Of a DNA stretch of 5,580 nucleotides, positions 1 through 5,580 are shown piece by piece (position 1 is the first letter of the stretch; the number at the start of each line of letters is the position of its first letter). The stretch is taken from NCBI GenBank assembly GCA_023396345.1, contig JAEWWO010000050.1, positions 1-5,580 on the forward strand, written 5' to 3'. The notes below the pieces were generated by a model. The model saw nothing but the letters and a program-made list of their open reading frames with translations. It did no database searches and was not told where the DNA came from. The position numbers and the translations under genes are program-made. The DNA comes from Bacteroidota bacterium (GTDB lineage: Bacteria; Bacteroidota; Bacteroidia; Chitinophagales; Chitinophagaceae).

Positions 1-1
1 T

Positions 2-1018
2 CAGGCTTTTCTTTCTGCGGTTTACGCAACTTATCCTGATAAATATGCAGAAGAAGTAAAACAGGCTCTTGCTATTGAAAGCAATCCCAAGAATTATGCA
101 ATAGGTACGGTTTATTTGTACAGACAAGATACTTCTGCTGCTAACGTAAATCAATTGATTGCACAAACAAATGCGAAGTTTGGTATAGTGAGTGATACAT
201 TGCCTATTCTTATCGAATTAAAAAAATACATGAGCAAATACGCTGCTCAAAAAAATGAATCCACTCCCGATATTAATCAGTTGTTTGTTTATCAGAGATT
301 GTACGGAAGAAAAACTGTGTATTCTTTTCAGCGCTGGAACCGCGACTATAATGGTATAGCAGTTTTGCAAAATGCTGACGGTAGTTTTGCAAAGGATGAC
401 AAAGGAAATATTTTAATGGTGCAGCAACTTGCAAGGTCGGGAAGTAATCTTCCTTATTTTATTACCAATGGCAGCACACCTCAGGGTTTGTACAGCATTG
501 CCGGAGTAGGCCATTCTATCAATAATTTGATAGGACCTACAACAAATTTACAATCTATTATTCCTTATCAGAATGAATATTTGTTCTGGAGAGGAATGCC
601 TTATGACTCTACAGCAGATGCGTATACCAATTACCAGCGTTTGCTTCCACCATCATGGCAAAATTATTCTCCCATGTATGAATCGTATTACGCAGGATTG
701 ATTGGTCGCAGATATATTATTGTGCACGGTACAACACTTGATCCTAAGTTTTTTAAACAGGAACATTTTTATCCCAACACGCCAACTGACGGATGTTTAT
801 CAAACCCCGAGGTATGGAATGGAGACGGCACTTTAAGAAAGAGTGAAATGTTTAATCTGGCAAATGCATTTGTTTCTACGCCGGACTCAACAGGCATGCT
901 TGTGGTAGTTAACATTGATAACAAAAATGCTGAAGTTACCAAAGAAGAGGTAATGGCATTTATTAATAAATATCAGGGAAATACCGCACCAACAAATACT
1001 GCGGCTATTAAACAATAA
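2..1018 (+). CDS. L,D-transpeptidase-like (YkuD-fold) protein, 5' partial
   Basis: The reading frame is open from base 2 to the TAA at 1016-1018 (338 residues seen) with no stop at its left end, so the gene starts outside the window. An internal TTG at 116 has no ribosome binding site and lies inside continuous coding sequence, so it is not the start. The N-terminal ~90 residues look helical and I do not recognise them. The C-terminal half carries YkuD-like hallmarks: TPQGLY (476-493), like the TPxGxY segment of L,D-transpeptidases; then IIVHGTT with His at 725-727; then PTDGCLS with Cys at 794-796. His...(S/T)xGC is the catalytic signature of these cell-wall cross-linking enzymes, which make meso-DAP peptide links or attach proteins to peptidoglycan in the periplasm. 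The usual Arg after GC (GC-I/V-R) is Ser here, so this is a divergent member. A signal peptide would be upstream and cannot be checked. Family assignment is inferred from motifs; activity is unproven. Confidence 0.6.
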   Translation, partial: QAFLSAVYATYPDKYAEEVKQALAIESNPKNYAIGTVYLYRQDTSAANVNQLIAQTNAKFGIVSDTLPILIELKKYMSKYAAQKNESTPDINQLFVYQRLYGRKTVYSFQRWNRDYNGIAVLQNADGSFAKDDKGNILMVQQLARSGSNLPYFITNGSTPQGLYSIAGVGHSINNLIGPTTNLQSIIPYQNEYLFWRGMPYDSTADAYTNYQRLLPPSWQNYSPMYESYYAGLIGRRYIIVHGTTLDPKFFKQEHFYPNTPTDGCLSNPEVWNGDGTLRKSEMFNLANAFVSTPDSTGMLVVVNIDNKNAEVTKEEVMAFINKYQGNTAPTNTAAIKQ

Positions 1019-1020
1019 TA

Positions 1021-1635
1021 TTATTGAGCTTCGTCTTTGTTCAGTCTGTCTATCAGTTCTCCTGTGATGTCGAATTTCTTATCTCTGAAATAGATGATAT
1101 TATTTTCTCCTCCTTCATATCTTGAGAGAACATAGGAATAGCCTTTCTCTTCGGCAATTTGAGAAGCTATTTTCTCAATGCGTTCGTTTACAGATTGCAG
1201 TTTTTTAAACCGATCCATTATCAGTTCTTCTTTCATGCTCTGATCTTTTTGAGCATATTCGCGCTGCATGCCTTCCAGTTCTTGTTGTAAAGCAGCCTGC
1301 TCGTTTTGAGAAAGTGTAGGACCCTTTTCCTGCGCGCTTTTTAAACGATTTTCAAATCTTTTCTGTAAACCCTCCAGTGTATTCTGTACCTGTTTTTCCT
1401 TGGCAATCAGATTATTTTTCACCTGATTGTAATATTTGTATTTGGCTTCAACCGAATCCAGTTCAAAGTAGGCAATCGTAAAATTTTTATTTTGTGCAGA
1501 ATCCTTTACAGTCGTAGTTTTTGTAGCACTTACATCTACTTGTGACTTTTTGTTTCTGTTGCTGAAAAACAATATAAATAAAACAGCAACGGCCGCAATC
1601 AATACTATATTGGAAATCTGTAGAAATTTATTCAT
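1021..1635 (-). CDS. OmpH/Skp-family coiled-coil protein, membrane-anchored
   Basis: This 204-residue protein starts at the ATG whose complement is 1633-1635; only an A-rich stretch precedes it, with no clear Shine-Dalgarno. Residues 8-25 form one hydrophobic segment followed by RNKK. I see no convincing signal-peptidase or lipobox site, so it is probably anchored rather than released. A Ser/Thr/Lys-rich linker (30-50) leads to the OmpH region: a beta strand (TIAYFELD, 53-60), a long charged Gln/Glu/Lys-rich helical stretch (about 66-163) that should form the coiled-coil tentacles, and a closing GYSYVLSR strand and IYFRDKKFDIT segment (165-192). Skp/OmpH proteins are trimeric periplasmic chaperones that hold unfolded outer-membrane proteins on their way to the BAM complex. 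Bacteroidota carry several such paralogs, and this one need not be the main chaperone. It converges on the transpeptidase-like gene, with 2 bp between stops, and has its own upstream region shared with the ABC-F gene. Confidence 0.82.
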   Translation of the reverse strand: MNKFLQISNIVLIAAVAVLFILFFSNRNKKSQVDVSATKTTTVKDSAQNKNFTIAYFELDSVEAKYKYYNQVKNNLIAKEKQVQNTLEGLQKRFENRLKSAQEKGPTLSQNEQAALQQELEGMQREYAQKDQSMKEELIMDRFKKLQSVNERIEKIASQIAEEKGYSYVLSRYEGGENNIIYFRDKKFDITGELIDRLNKDEAQ

Positions 1636-1898
1636 GTGTATATTTTATTTTCTGCTTAATTCATGTAAGTAACCTGTATATTATTTAGTTTGAGGTTTCT
1701 TTTATGGTATGGGTTTCATTTTTTAATAAAATAAGTGTGTGAAGATATAAGCATTTATCAAATAAAAATGTTAACCGATATATAAAAACTTTTATTTAAA
1801 TGTATGTTTTGATTTGTTTAAAATATTTTTAAAGAATTGTGCAAAATACAGGTTAACAGACCCGTCTCGTCCGCATAGTTTTATAATCACTTTCCGGC

Positions 1899-1928
1899 TT
1901 TAGAATTGGTAAATAATTTGTACCTTTG
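1899..1928 (+). promoter_or_regulatory. Bacteroidota-type sigma-70 promoter for the ABC-F gene
   Basis: TACCTTTG at 1921-1928 matches the Bacteroidota -7 consensus TAnnTTTG exactly and is followed by CA, as is common in this phylum. TTTAG at 1899-1903, 17 bp upstream, is a weak match to the -33 TTTG/TTG element. Transcription would start near 1933-1936, giving a leader of only about 20-25 nt before the ATG at 1957. That is too short for an attenuator or riboswitch. The -7 match is seen directly; the start point is inferred from usual spacing. Confidence 0.7.
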
Positions 1929-1944
1929 CACCTCAAAATTTTAC

Positions 1945-1950
1945 AGGAGA
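1945..1950 (+). promoter_or_regulatory. Ribosome binding site setting the ABC-F start
   Basis: AGGAGA sits 6 nt upstream of the ATG at 1957 and is the clearest Shine-Dalgarno in the window. It selects this ATG over the in-frame TTG at 1906, which lies inside the promoter region and would add 17 residues unlike the family N-terminus. Confidence 0.75.
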
Positions 1951-1956
1951 AATAAC

Positions 1957-3582
1957 ATGCTTAGTGCAAGAAATATAACTTTAGCTTACGGAAAAAGAGT
2001 ATTGTTCGATGAAGTAAACATCAATTTTACAAAAGGAAATTGCTATGGAATTATCGGTGCCAATGGTGCGGGTAAATCTACCTTCATGAAAATACTAAGC
2101 GGAGAAATTGAACCTAATAAAGGAACGGTAGAAATAACTCCGGGCGAAAGACTTTCGTTTTTAAAACAAAACCATTTCGAGTTTGATAATGAAACGGTAC
2201 TGAATACGGTGCTGATGGGACATAAGCAAATGTGGGATGTAGTGCAAAAAAGAGATGCCATATATGCCAATCCGGATGCTACGGAAGATGATTACATGGA
2301 AGCCAGTCATCTGGAAGCTGAGTATGGAGAAATGGGTGGTTACGAATCGGAAAGTAATGCTGCCACATTGTTGAGCGGATTGGGTATTAAAGATGATATG
2401 CATTATATGTTGATGAAGGATATACCTAGTAACATGAAAGTGCGTGTGTTGCTTGCACAGGCCTTGTTTGGCAATCCTGACATCCTGTTGCTCGATGAGC
2501 CTACCAACGGACTGGATATTGAAACCATTGGCTGGCTGGAGAATTTCCTTGCAGATTATCAGAACATTGTTTTGGTTGTGAGCCACGACCGTCACTTCCT
2601 GGATGCAGTGTGTACGCACGTTGCAGACGTTGACCGTCAGAAAATTAAAATATTCACAGGTAACTATACCTTCTGGTACGAAAGTTCGCAATTAATGGCG
2701 CGCCAGATTGCAGATAAAAATAAAAAGACCGAAGATAAACGTCAGGCTTTACTTGATTTCATTGCACGATTCAGTGCCAACGCCTCTAAATCAAAGCAGG
2801 CAACTTCCAGAAAGAAAGCTTTGGAAAAACTTACTATTGAAGAGATTGAGCCATCTAACAGAAAATATCCCGGTATTATTTTTCAGCCTTTGCGCGAAGT
2901 GGGCAATCAGATATTGCATGTAGATAAACTGAAAAAATCTGTTGACGGAAGAGTATTGTTTGATAATGTAAGTTTTGATATTAACAAGGGAGATAAAATT
3001 GCTTTTGTCAGTAAAGACCCATTGGCGGTATCGCAATTTTTTGAAATTATCAATGATGAAGAAAAAGCAGACAGTGGTAAATTTGAATGGGGCACTACCA
3101 TTACCAAAGCTTATTTGCCTGTAGAAAATCAGGAATATTTTAATGAGCCAATGCCTTTGCTTGACTGGCTACGCCAGTTTGTGCCGCCGCATGTAACGGA
3201 TGCAGATGAACCTTTTTTAAGAGGCTTCTTTGGTAAAATGCTTTTCTCCGGCGATGATATTATGAAGAAAACAAACGTTTTGAGCGGAGGAGAAAAGGTG
3301 CGTTGTATGGTAAGTAAAATGATGTTGCAGAATCCCAATGCAATTGTATTGGATCAGCCAACCAATCACCTTGATCTGGAAAGCATACAAAGTTTCAACG
3401 ATGGTTGTCAGACGTTTCCCGGTATAGTTTTGCTTACTTCCCACGACCATACTTTTATGCAGACTGTTGCCAACAGAGTTATAGAACTCACGCCAAAGGG
3501 AATCATCGACAGATTAACGTCCTTCGATGAATATCTGGAAGACGAAAGAGTGAAACAACTCAGAGAAGAAATGTATAGCTAA
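1957..3582 (+). CDS. ABC-F family ATPase, YbiT-like, with one degenerate ATP site
   Basis: This 541-residue soluble protein has two ABC domains and no membrane segments, so it is not a transporter. ABC-F proteins bind the ribosomal E site and act on stalled or initiating ribosomes; some give antibiotic protection. NBD1 has Walker A GANGAGKST (34-42), Q-loop Gln71, a short arm region (about 88-140), a non-canonical signature IPSNM (156-160), Walker B DILLLDEP with Glu181, and switch His210. The linker (about 244-308) is rich in Lys/Arg, includes RFSANASKSKQATSRKK and matches the tRNA-contacting linker of YbiT-like proteins. NBD2 lacks a Walker A: SKDPLAVSQ (352-360) replaces GxxGxGKST, with Val358 at the invariant Lys. 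It keeps signature LSGGE (442-446) and His496, but its Walker B reads AIVLDQ, with Gln467 for the catalytic Glu. As I recall, E. coli YbiT also has an odd NBD1 signature but an intact NBD2. Start chosen by ribosome binding site, promoter and the family-typical MLSARN opening. It appears monocistronic and is probably housekeeping; a resistance role is not indicated. Confidence 0.93.
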   Translation: MLSARNITLAYGKRVLFDEVNINFTKGNCYGIIGANGAGKSTFMKILSGEIEPNKGTVEITPGERLSFLKQNHFEFDNETVLNTVLMGHKQMWDVVQKRDAIYANPDATEDDYMEASHLEAEYGEMGGYESESNAATLLSGLGIKDDMHYMLMKDIPSNMKVRVLLAQALFGNPDILLLDEPTNGLDIETIGWLENFLADYQNIVLVVSHDRHFLDAVCTHVADVDRQKIKIFTGNYTFWYESSQLMARQIADKNKKTEDKRQALLDFIARFSANASKSKQATSRKKALEKLTIEEIEPSNRKYPGIIFQPLREVGNQILHVDKLKKSVDGRVLFDNVSFDINKGDKIAFVSKDPLAVSQFFEIINDEEKADSGKFEWGTTITKAYLPVENQEYFNEPMPLLDWLRQFVPPHVTDADEPFLRGFFGKMLFSGDDIMKKTNVLSGGEKVRCMVSKMMLQNPNAIVLDQPTNHLDLESIQSFNDGCQTFPGIVLLTSHDHTFMQTVANRVIELTPKGIIDRLTSFDEYLEDERVKQLREEMYS

Positions 3583-3594
3583 GCAACAATTTCG

Positions 3595-4182
3595 TCAATC
3601 TTTATATTCTTCTCGTATCTCATTGCTTTTTGCGTAACAAACTGGAGAAGTATTTTCCTGCTCGTTATTATCATATTTACAATGCATATCCCGCATAGAA
3701 TCATCTGATTGATTTCTGGGTGTAGATAATGTGCGCCAATCGTGGCCTTTAAGCATTTTAGCTATGTAAATAATTTGTCCGACATGGCTAGAGTAGTGCG
3801 CTAATTGTCTTAAAAACGCATCTGCTACAGACAGGCCTTCTCCACGAATATAAATGGTCTGATAAAGATTTTCTTTATTGATTTCATCAATTGCAGCGAA
3901 TACACATTTCCAGCCTTTTTCCCAACATTTCAGTACGTCTTCCTTGGTAGTAAAATTATTAATTAATTCTTCATTTCTTTTGCGCCAGGGCTTTTCTCCA
4001 TCCTCATTAAGAAAATTTGTCCATCTCGAAATCATGTTTCCTGTCATATGTTTTACAATAACAGCGATGGAATTGCTTTCTTCATTGTATTGCCAAAAGA
4101 AATCTTTTTCTGCCAATTGCAAAAAAGTATCATCGCCCAACTTCTTATACGCTTCACATCTTGCAAAGAAAAGCTCTTTCAT
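3595..4182 (-). CDS. DinB-superfamily protein, DUF1572 type
   Basis: This 195-residue protein starts at the ATG complementary to 4180-4182, with only a weak A-rich AATAAGAA before it. It reads as a DUF1572 member of the DinB/YfiT four-helix-bundle superfamily: an N-terminal helix ending in QYNEESNSIA, then IVKHMTGNM with His45, a WRKRNEE segment (66-72), and LAHYSSHVGQIIYIAK with His129 and His133. These three histidines sit where DinB-fold proteins bind a divalent metal. Relatives include thiol-dependent transferases, but the reaction of DUF1572 proteins is unknown to me and I assign none. From about residue 156 (TPRNQSD) an extra ~40-residue charged tail with Cys168 and Cys182 goes beyond where I remember the family ending. 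No cleavable signal or membrane segment is seen, so it is cytoplasmic. It lies 36 bp downstream of the broken SRPBCC gene on the same strand, probably co-transcribed, and converges on the ABC-F gene, 12 bp away. Confidence 0.8.
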   Translation of the reverse strand: MKELFFARCEAYKKLGDDTFLQLAEKDFFWQYNEESNSIAVIVKHMTGNMISRWTNFLNEDGEKPWRKRNEELINNFTTKEDVLKCWEKGWKCVFAAIDEINKENLYQTIYIRGEGLSVADAFLRQLAHYSSHVGQIIYIAKMLKGHDWRTLSTPRNQSDDSMRDMHCKYDNNEQENTSPVCYAKSNEIREEYKD

Positions 4183-4218
4183 TTCTTATTAGTTTGATGG
4201 ATGGTATTAGAAATCATC

Positions 4219-4643
4219 TTATTGTTTTTCGGCAAGTTCTTTTAGCTTTGCCAAACCTTCGCCATAAGATTTATTCATAGCACCATTCATAAATAAGGAG
4301 AATAAATTTTTGGGTCTTTCCAATTCAGAATCTAATGTCCAGGTAACTTTGGTGCCATTGCCCTCCGGCATTAAAATAATATCTGAAGTCCCTGACTTAT
4401 CCAACAGTATTTATCTCCCACTTCGCCCAAAGTGCCGGTATAGTTCATGGTAAGATTCAGATCCATTTTTAACCACGGATTCCAATCGTTGAAGGCTTTC
4501 ATAGAACTGATATGTGTATATACTTTTTCTACAGGTACATTGATTACAATGGATTTTTCAAAATGATATTTTTCGCTGATTGCAAATATGGCAATAACCA
4601 CTAAAAGAATAAGTGCCAATAAAATGTAGAGTAGCTTTTTCAT
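4219..4643 (-). pseudogene. SRPBCC (polyketide cyclase-like) gene, internal deletion and frameshift
   Basis: Two overlapping frames encode the two ends of one SRPBCC/START-fold protein. The first (ATG complementary to 4641-4643) gives a membrane anchor (residues 4-23), then SIVINVPVEKV, FNDWNPW and the YTGTLGEVGDKYCW strand, ending normally at Trp81 (4401-4403); it then runs through unrelated residues to a stop at 4371-4373. The second (to the stop at 4219-4221) resumes at SGTSDIILMPEGNGTKVTWT near 4395 and ends with the family-typical FMNGAMNKSYGEGLAKLKELAE helix. In relatives I recall, about 30-35 residues (the VGKGSMTI region) lie between these parts. They are absent here, so this is a deletion of roughly 90-105 bp, not a multiple of three, rather than a single-base slip. 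SRPBCC proteins bind hydrophobic ligands in a deep pocket; losing these central strands should destroy it. Either a true pseudogene or an assembly error. The DUF1572 gene follows 36 bp downstream. Confidence 0.75.
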
Positions 4644-4897
4644 CTGTTTGATTTTTGTTTTTTTGTATTGTCAGATAGAATTCACCTTAAATATCATTGT
4701 TTTGAATATACAAGACATTTAATGGCTCCTTTCATAAAAGGTTGTTTTTATTTAGTGTAAATTATACTTAATAACAAAAGTGATAAAAAATTTCAAAAGC
4801 AACAAATTTTATTAATATATAATATGATTCTACATTTAGATCCACAGTTTTCTATTGATTGAGAATTGATTATTTTTATTGCCGAAAATTAATATTT
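4644..4897. other. AT-rich divergent intergenic region (SRPBCC / M3 peptidase)
   Basis: This 254-bp gap lies between divergent genes, so it should contain two promoters. I found no exact TAnnTTTG on either strand; TATTTTTA (4871-4878) upstream of the peptidase start is one base off and has no good -33 partner. A small hairpin, CCTTT (4728-4732) with AAAGG (4737-4741), is followed by a T-rich run but has only a 5-bp stem. No gene or RNA is supported here. Confidence 0.5.
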
Positions 4898-5580
4898 ATG
4901 AATATCCTTACTAAAGATTTTAATACGCCTTTGCAGGCTGCACCTTTTGATAAAATTAATAATGAAGATTTTATGCCTGCATTTAAAGAACTTATAAAAA
5001 ACGCGGAAGAAGAAATTAATACTATAGCCCACAGTTTGCAAAATCCAACTTTTGCGAATACCATTGAAGCAATGGCTTATAGCGGAGAAAAATTAAATGA
5101 TGTGGCTACTATTTTCTTTAATTTAAATTCTGCTGAAACCAATGATGAAATGCAGAAAATAGCACAGGAAGTCTCTCCTTTGCTTACAGAATTTTCCTCT
5201 AAAATTTCGCAAAACAAAAAATTATTTGAAAGAATAAAAACCGTGTTCGACGAAAAAGAAAAATATACTTTAAACGAAGAACAACAAATGTTGCTAAACG
5301 AAACATATAAAGGCTTTGTAAGAAGTGGTGCATTGCTTAGTGAGGAGGATAAAAAGCAACTTGAAAAGCTGAATATGGATTTGTCTATAAAATCGTTACA
5401 GTTTGGTCAAAATGTTTTAGCCGCTACAAACGCTTATACTAAGCATATTGTAAACAGAGAAGAACTAACGGGAATACCCGAAGCCGTTTTGGCTCAATAT
5501 GCTGAAGATGCTAAAGAACGTGGGCTTGAGGGTTATGTAATAACATTGCAACACCCCAGTTATATACCTGTAATGACCTA
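4898..5580 (+). CDS. M3-family metallopeptidase (Dcp/oligopeptidase A type), 3' partial
   Basis: The frame is open from ATG 4898 through the window end (227 complete codons), so the C-terminal two thirds are missing. The translation opens MNILTKDFNTPLQAAPFDKI and continues with features typical of the helical N-terminal region of M3 oligopeptidases: PAFKELI, NPTFANTIEAM (about residues 51-61), GEKLNDV, FFNLNSAETNDEMQKIAQEVSP (about 75-96), GALLSEEDKKQLEKLN, and SLQFGQNVLAATNAY; it leaves the window at SYIPVMT. The zinc-binding HExxH site lies further downstream and is not visible, so catalysis cannot be checked. M3 enzymes (Dcp, oligopeptidase A) cut short peptides during cytoplasmic peptide recycling. 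I see no signal peptide, which suggests a cytosolic form; many Bacteroidota also have secreted relatives. No Shine-Dalgarno precedes the ATG; it is chosen because the protein opens like the family there. Dcp and oligopeptidase A cannot be separated from this part alone. Confidence 0.9.
   Translation, partial: MNILTKDFNTPLQAAPFDKINNEDFMPAFKELIKNAEEEINTIAHSLQNPTFANTIEAMAYSGEKLNDVATIFFNLNSAETNDEMQKIAQEVSPLLTEFSSKISQNKKLFERIKTVFDEKEKYTLNEEQQMLLNETYKGFVRSGALLSEEDKKQLEKLNMDLSIKSLQFGQNVLAATNAYTKHIVNREELTGIPEAVLAQYAEDAKERGLEGYVITLQHPSYIPVMT

Larger units (their letters stand above)
1636..1956. other. AT-rich divergent intergenic region (OmpH-like / ABC-F)
   Basis: This 321-bp gap separates the divergent OmpH-like and ABC-F genes and is very AT-rich, with many A and T runs. 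Its right end holds the ABC-F promoter and ribosome binding site, listed separately. I searched the minus strand for a TAnnTTTG -7 element for the OmpH-like gene and found only near misses. An 8-bp inverted repeat, TGTTAACC (1769-1776) and GGTTAACA (1851-1858), spans about 75 bp; its GTTAAC core is itself palindromic, so it could be a spaced operator pair or chance. No tRNA, riboswitch-like fold or small ORF of note was seen. Confidence 0.6.

Noticed and set aside
116..118. TTG as the start of the transpeptidase-like gene
   Set aside because: The frame is open back to base 2 with protein-like sequence and there is no ribosome binding site before the TTG; the gene simply begins outside the window.
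1013..1026. Palindrome at the convergent stops as a bidirectional terminator
   Set aside because: The stem is nearly all A-T, has no loop and no following T run; it is explained by both genes ending in a Gln codon and TAA.
1906..1956. Possible upstream TTG start adding 17 residues to the ABC-F protein
   Set aside because: The stretch contains the TACCTTTG promoter element and the ribosome binding site for ATG 1957, and the added residues are unlike family N-termini.
2161..2691. 176-codon minus-strand ORF inside the ABC-F gene
   Set aside because: It lies wholly opposite a well-conserved ABC domain, and its Cys/His/Ile-rich translation resembles no family; it is a shadow frame.
1957..3582. 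ABC-F as an antibiotic-resistance determinant
   Set aside because: Linker and domain features match the housekeeping YbiT-like type rather than Vga/Lsa/OptrA-type proteins with long linkers, and there is no mobile-element context.
3878..4192. 104-codon plus-strand ORF opposite DUF1572
   Set aside because: It is antisense to a recognisable coding region, has no promoter or ribosome binding site, and its Ser/Phe/Leu-rich translation is typical of a shadow frame.
4728..4750. CCTTT/AAAGG hairpin followed by a T-rich run as an intrinsic terminator
   Set aside because: The stem is only 5 bp with two G-C pairs, and no plus-strand gene ends upstream of it.
4876..5064. 62-codon minus-strand ORF over the peptidase start
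   Set aside because: It is antisense to the clear M3 peptidase N-terminus and has no supporting signals.
1..5580. A new multi-gene defence, biosynthetic or mobile system
   Set aside because: The genes alternate strands with separate regulation, belong to unrelated housekeeping or envelope families, and there are no repeats, integrases, transposases or toxin-antitoxin-like pairs.

Overview
The window looks like chromosomal DNA from a Bacteroidota bacterium, most likely near Chitinophagaceae. Three things point there: AT-rich intergenic DNA, weak or absent Shine-Dalgarno sequences at most starts, and a clear Bacteroidota-type promoter (-7 element TACCTTTG) ahead of the ABC-F gene. The gene set (short membrane-anchored OmpH-like protein, YbiT-like ABC-F, DUF1572, SRPBCC, cytosolic M3 peptidase) also fits. 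The placement is inferred from sequence style, not from a database search.

Layout, left to right. (1) The 3' part of a plus-strand gene (2-1018) resembling an L,D-transpeptidase (YkuD-like), with its N-terminus outside the window. (2) A minus-strand, membrane-anchored OmpH/Skp-like coiled-coil protein (1021-1635), convergent with gene 1, with 2 bp between the stops. (3) A 321-bp AT-rich divergent intergenic region holding the ABC-F promoter and ribosome binding site. (4) A plus-strand, 541-residue ABC-F ATPase of the YbiT-like type (1957-3582). (5) A minus-strand DinB-superfamily/DUF1572 protein (3595-4182), convergent with the ABC-F gene, with 12 bp between stops. (6) A minus-strand SRPBCC-family gene (4219-4643), apparently broken by an internal deletion plus frameshift, 36 bp upstream of DUF1572 in the same direction. 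(7) A 254-bp divergent intergenic region. (8) The N-terminal third of a plus-strand M3-family oligopeptidase (4898 to the window end).

The genes look like independent housekeeping or envelope functions rather than one pathway. Genes 1 and 2 are both probably envelope proteins. The SRPBCC remnant and DUF1572 may be co-transcribed. I see no mobile element, CRISPR array, RNA gene or defence cassette, and no strong case for a new multi-gene system.

The most interesting single observation is in the ABC-F protein. Every motif building one of its two composite ATP sites is degraded: NBD2 Walker A, the NBD2 catalytic Glu (now Gln) and the NBD1 signature. The partner site is fully canonical.
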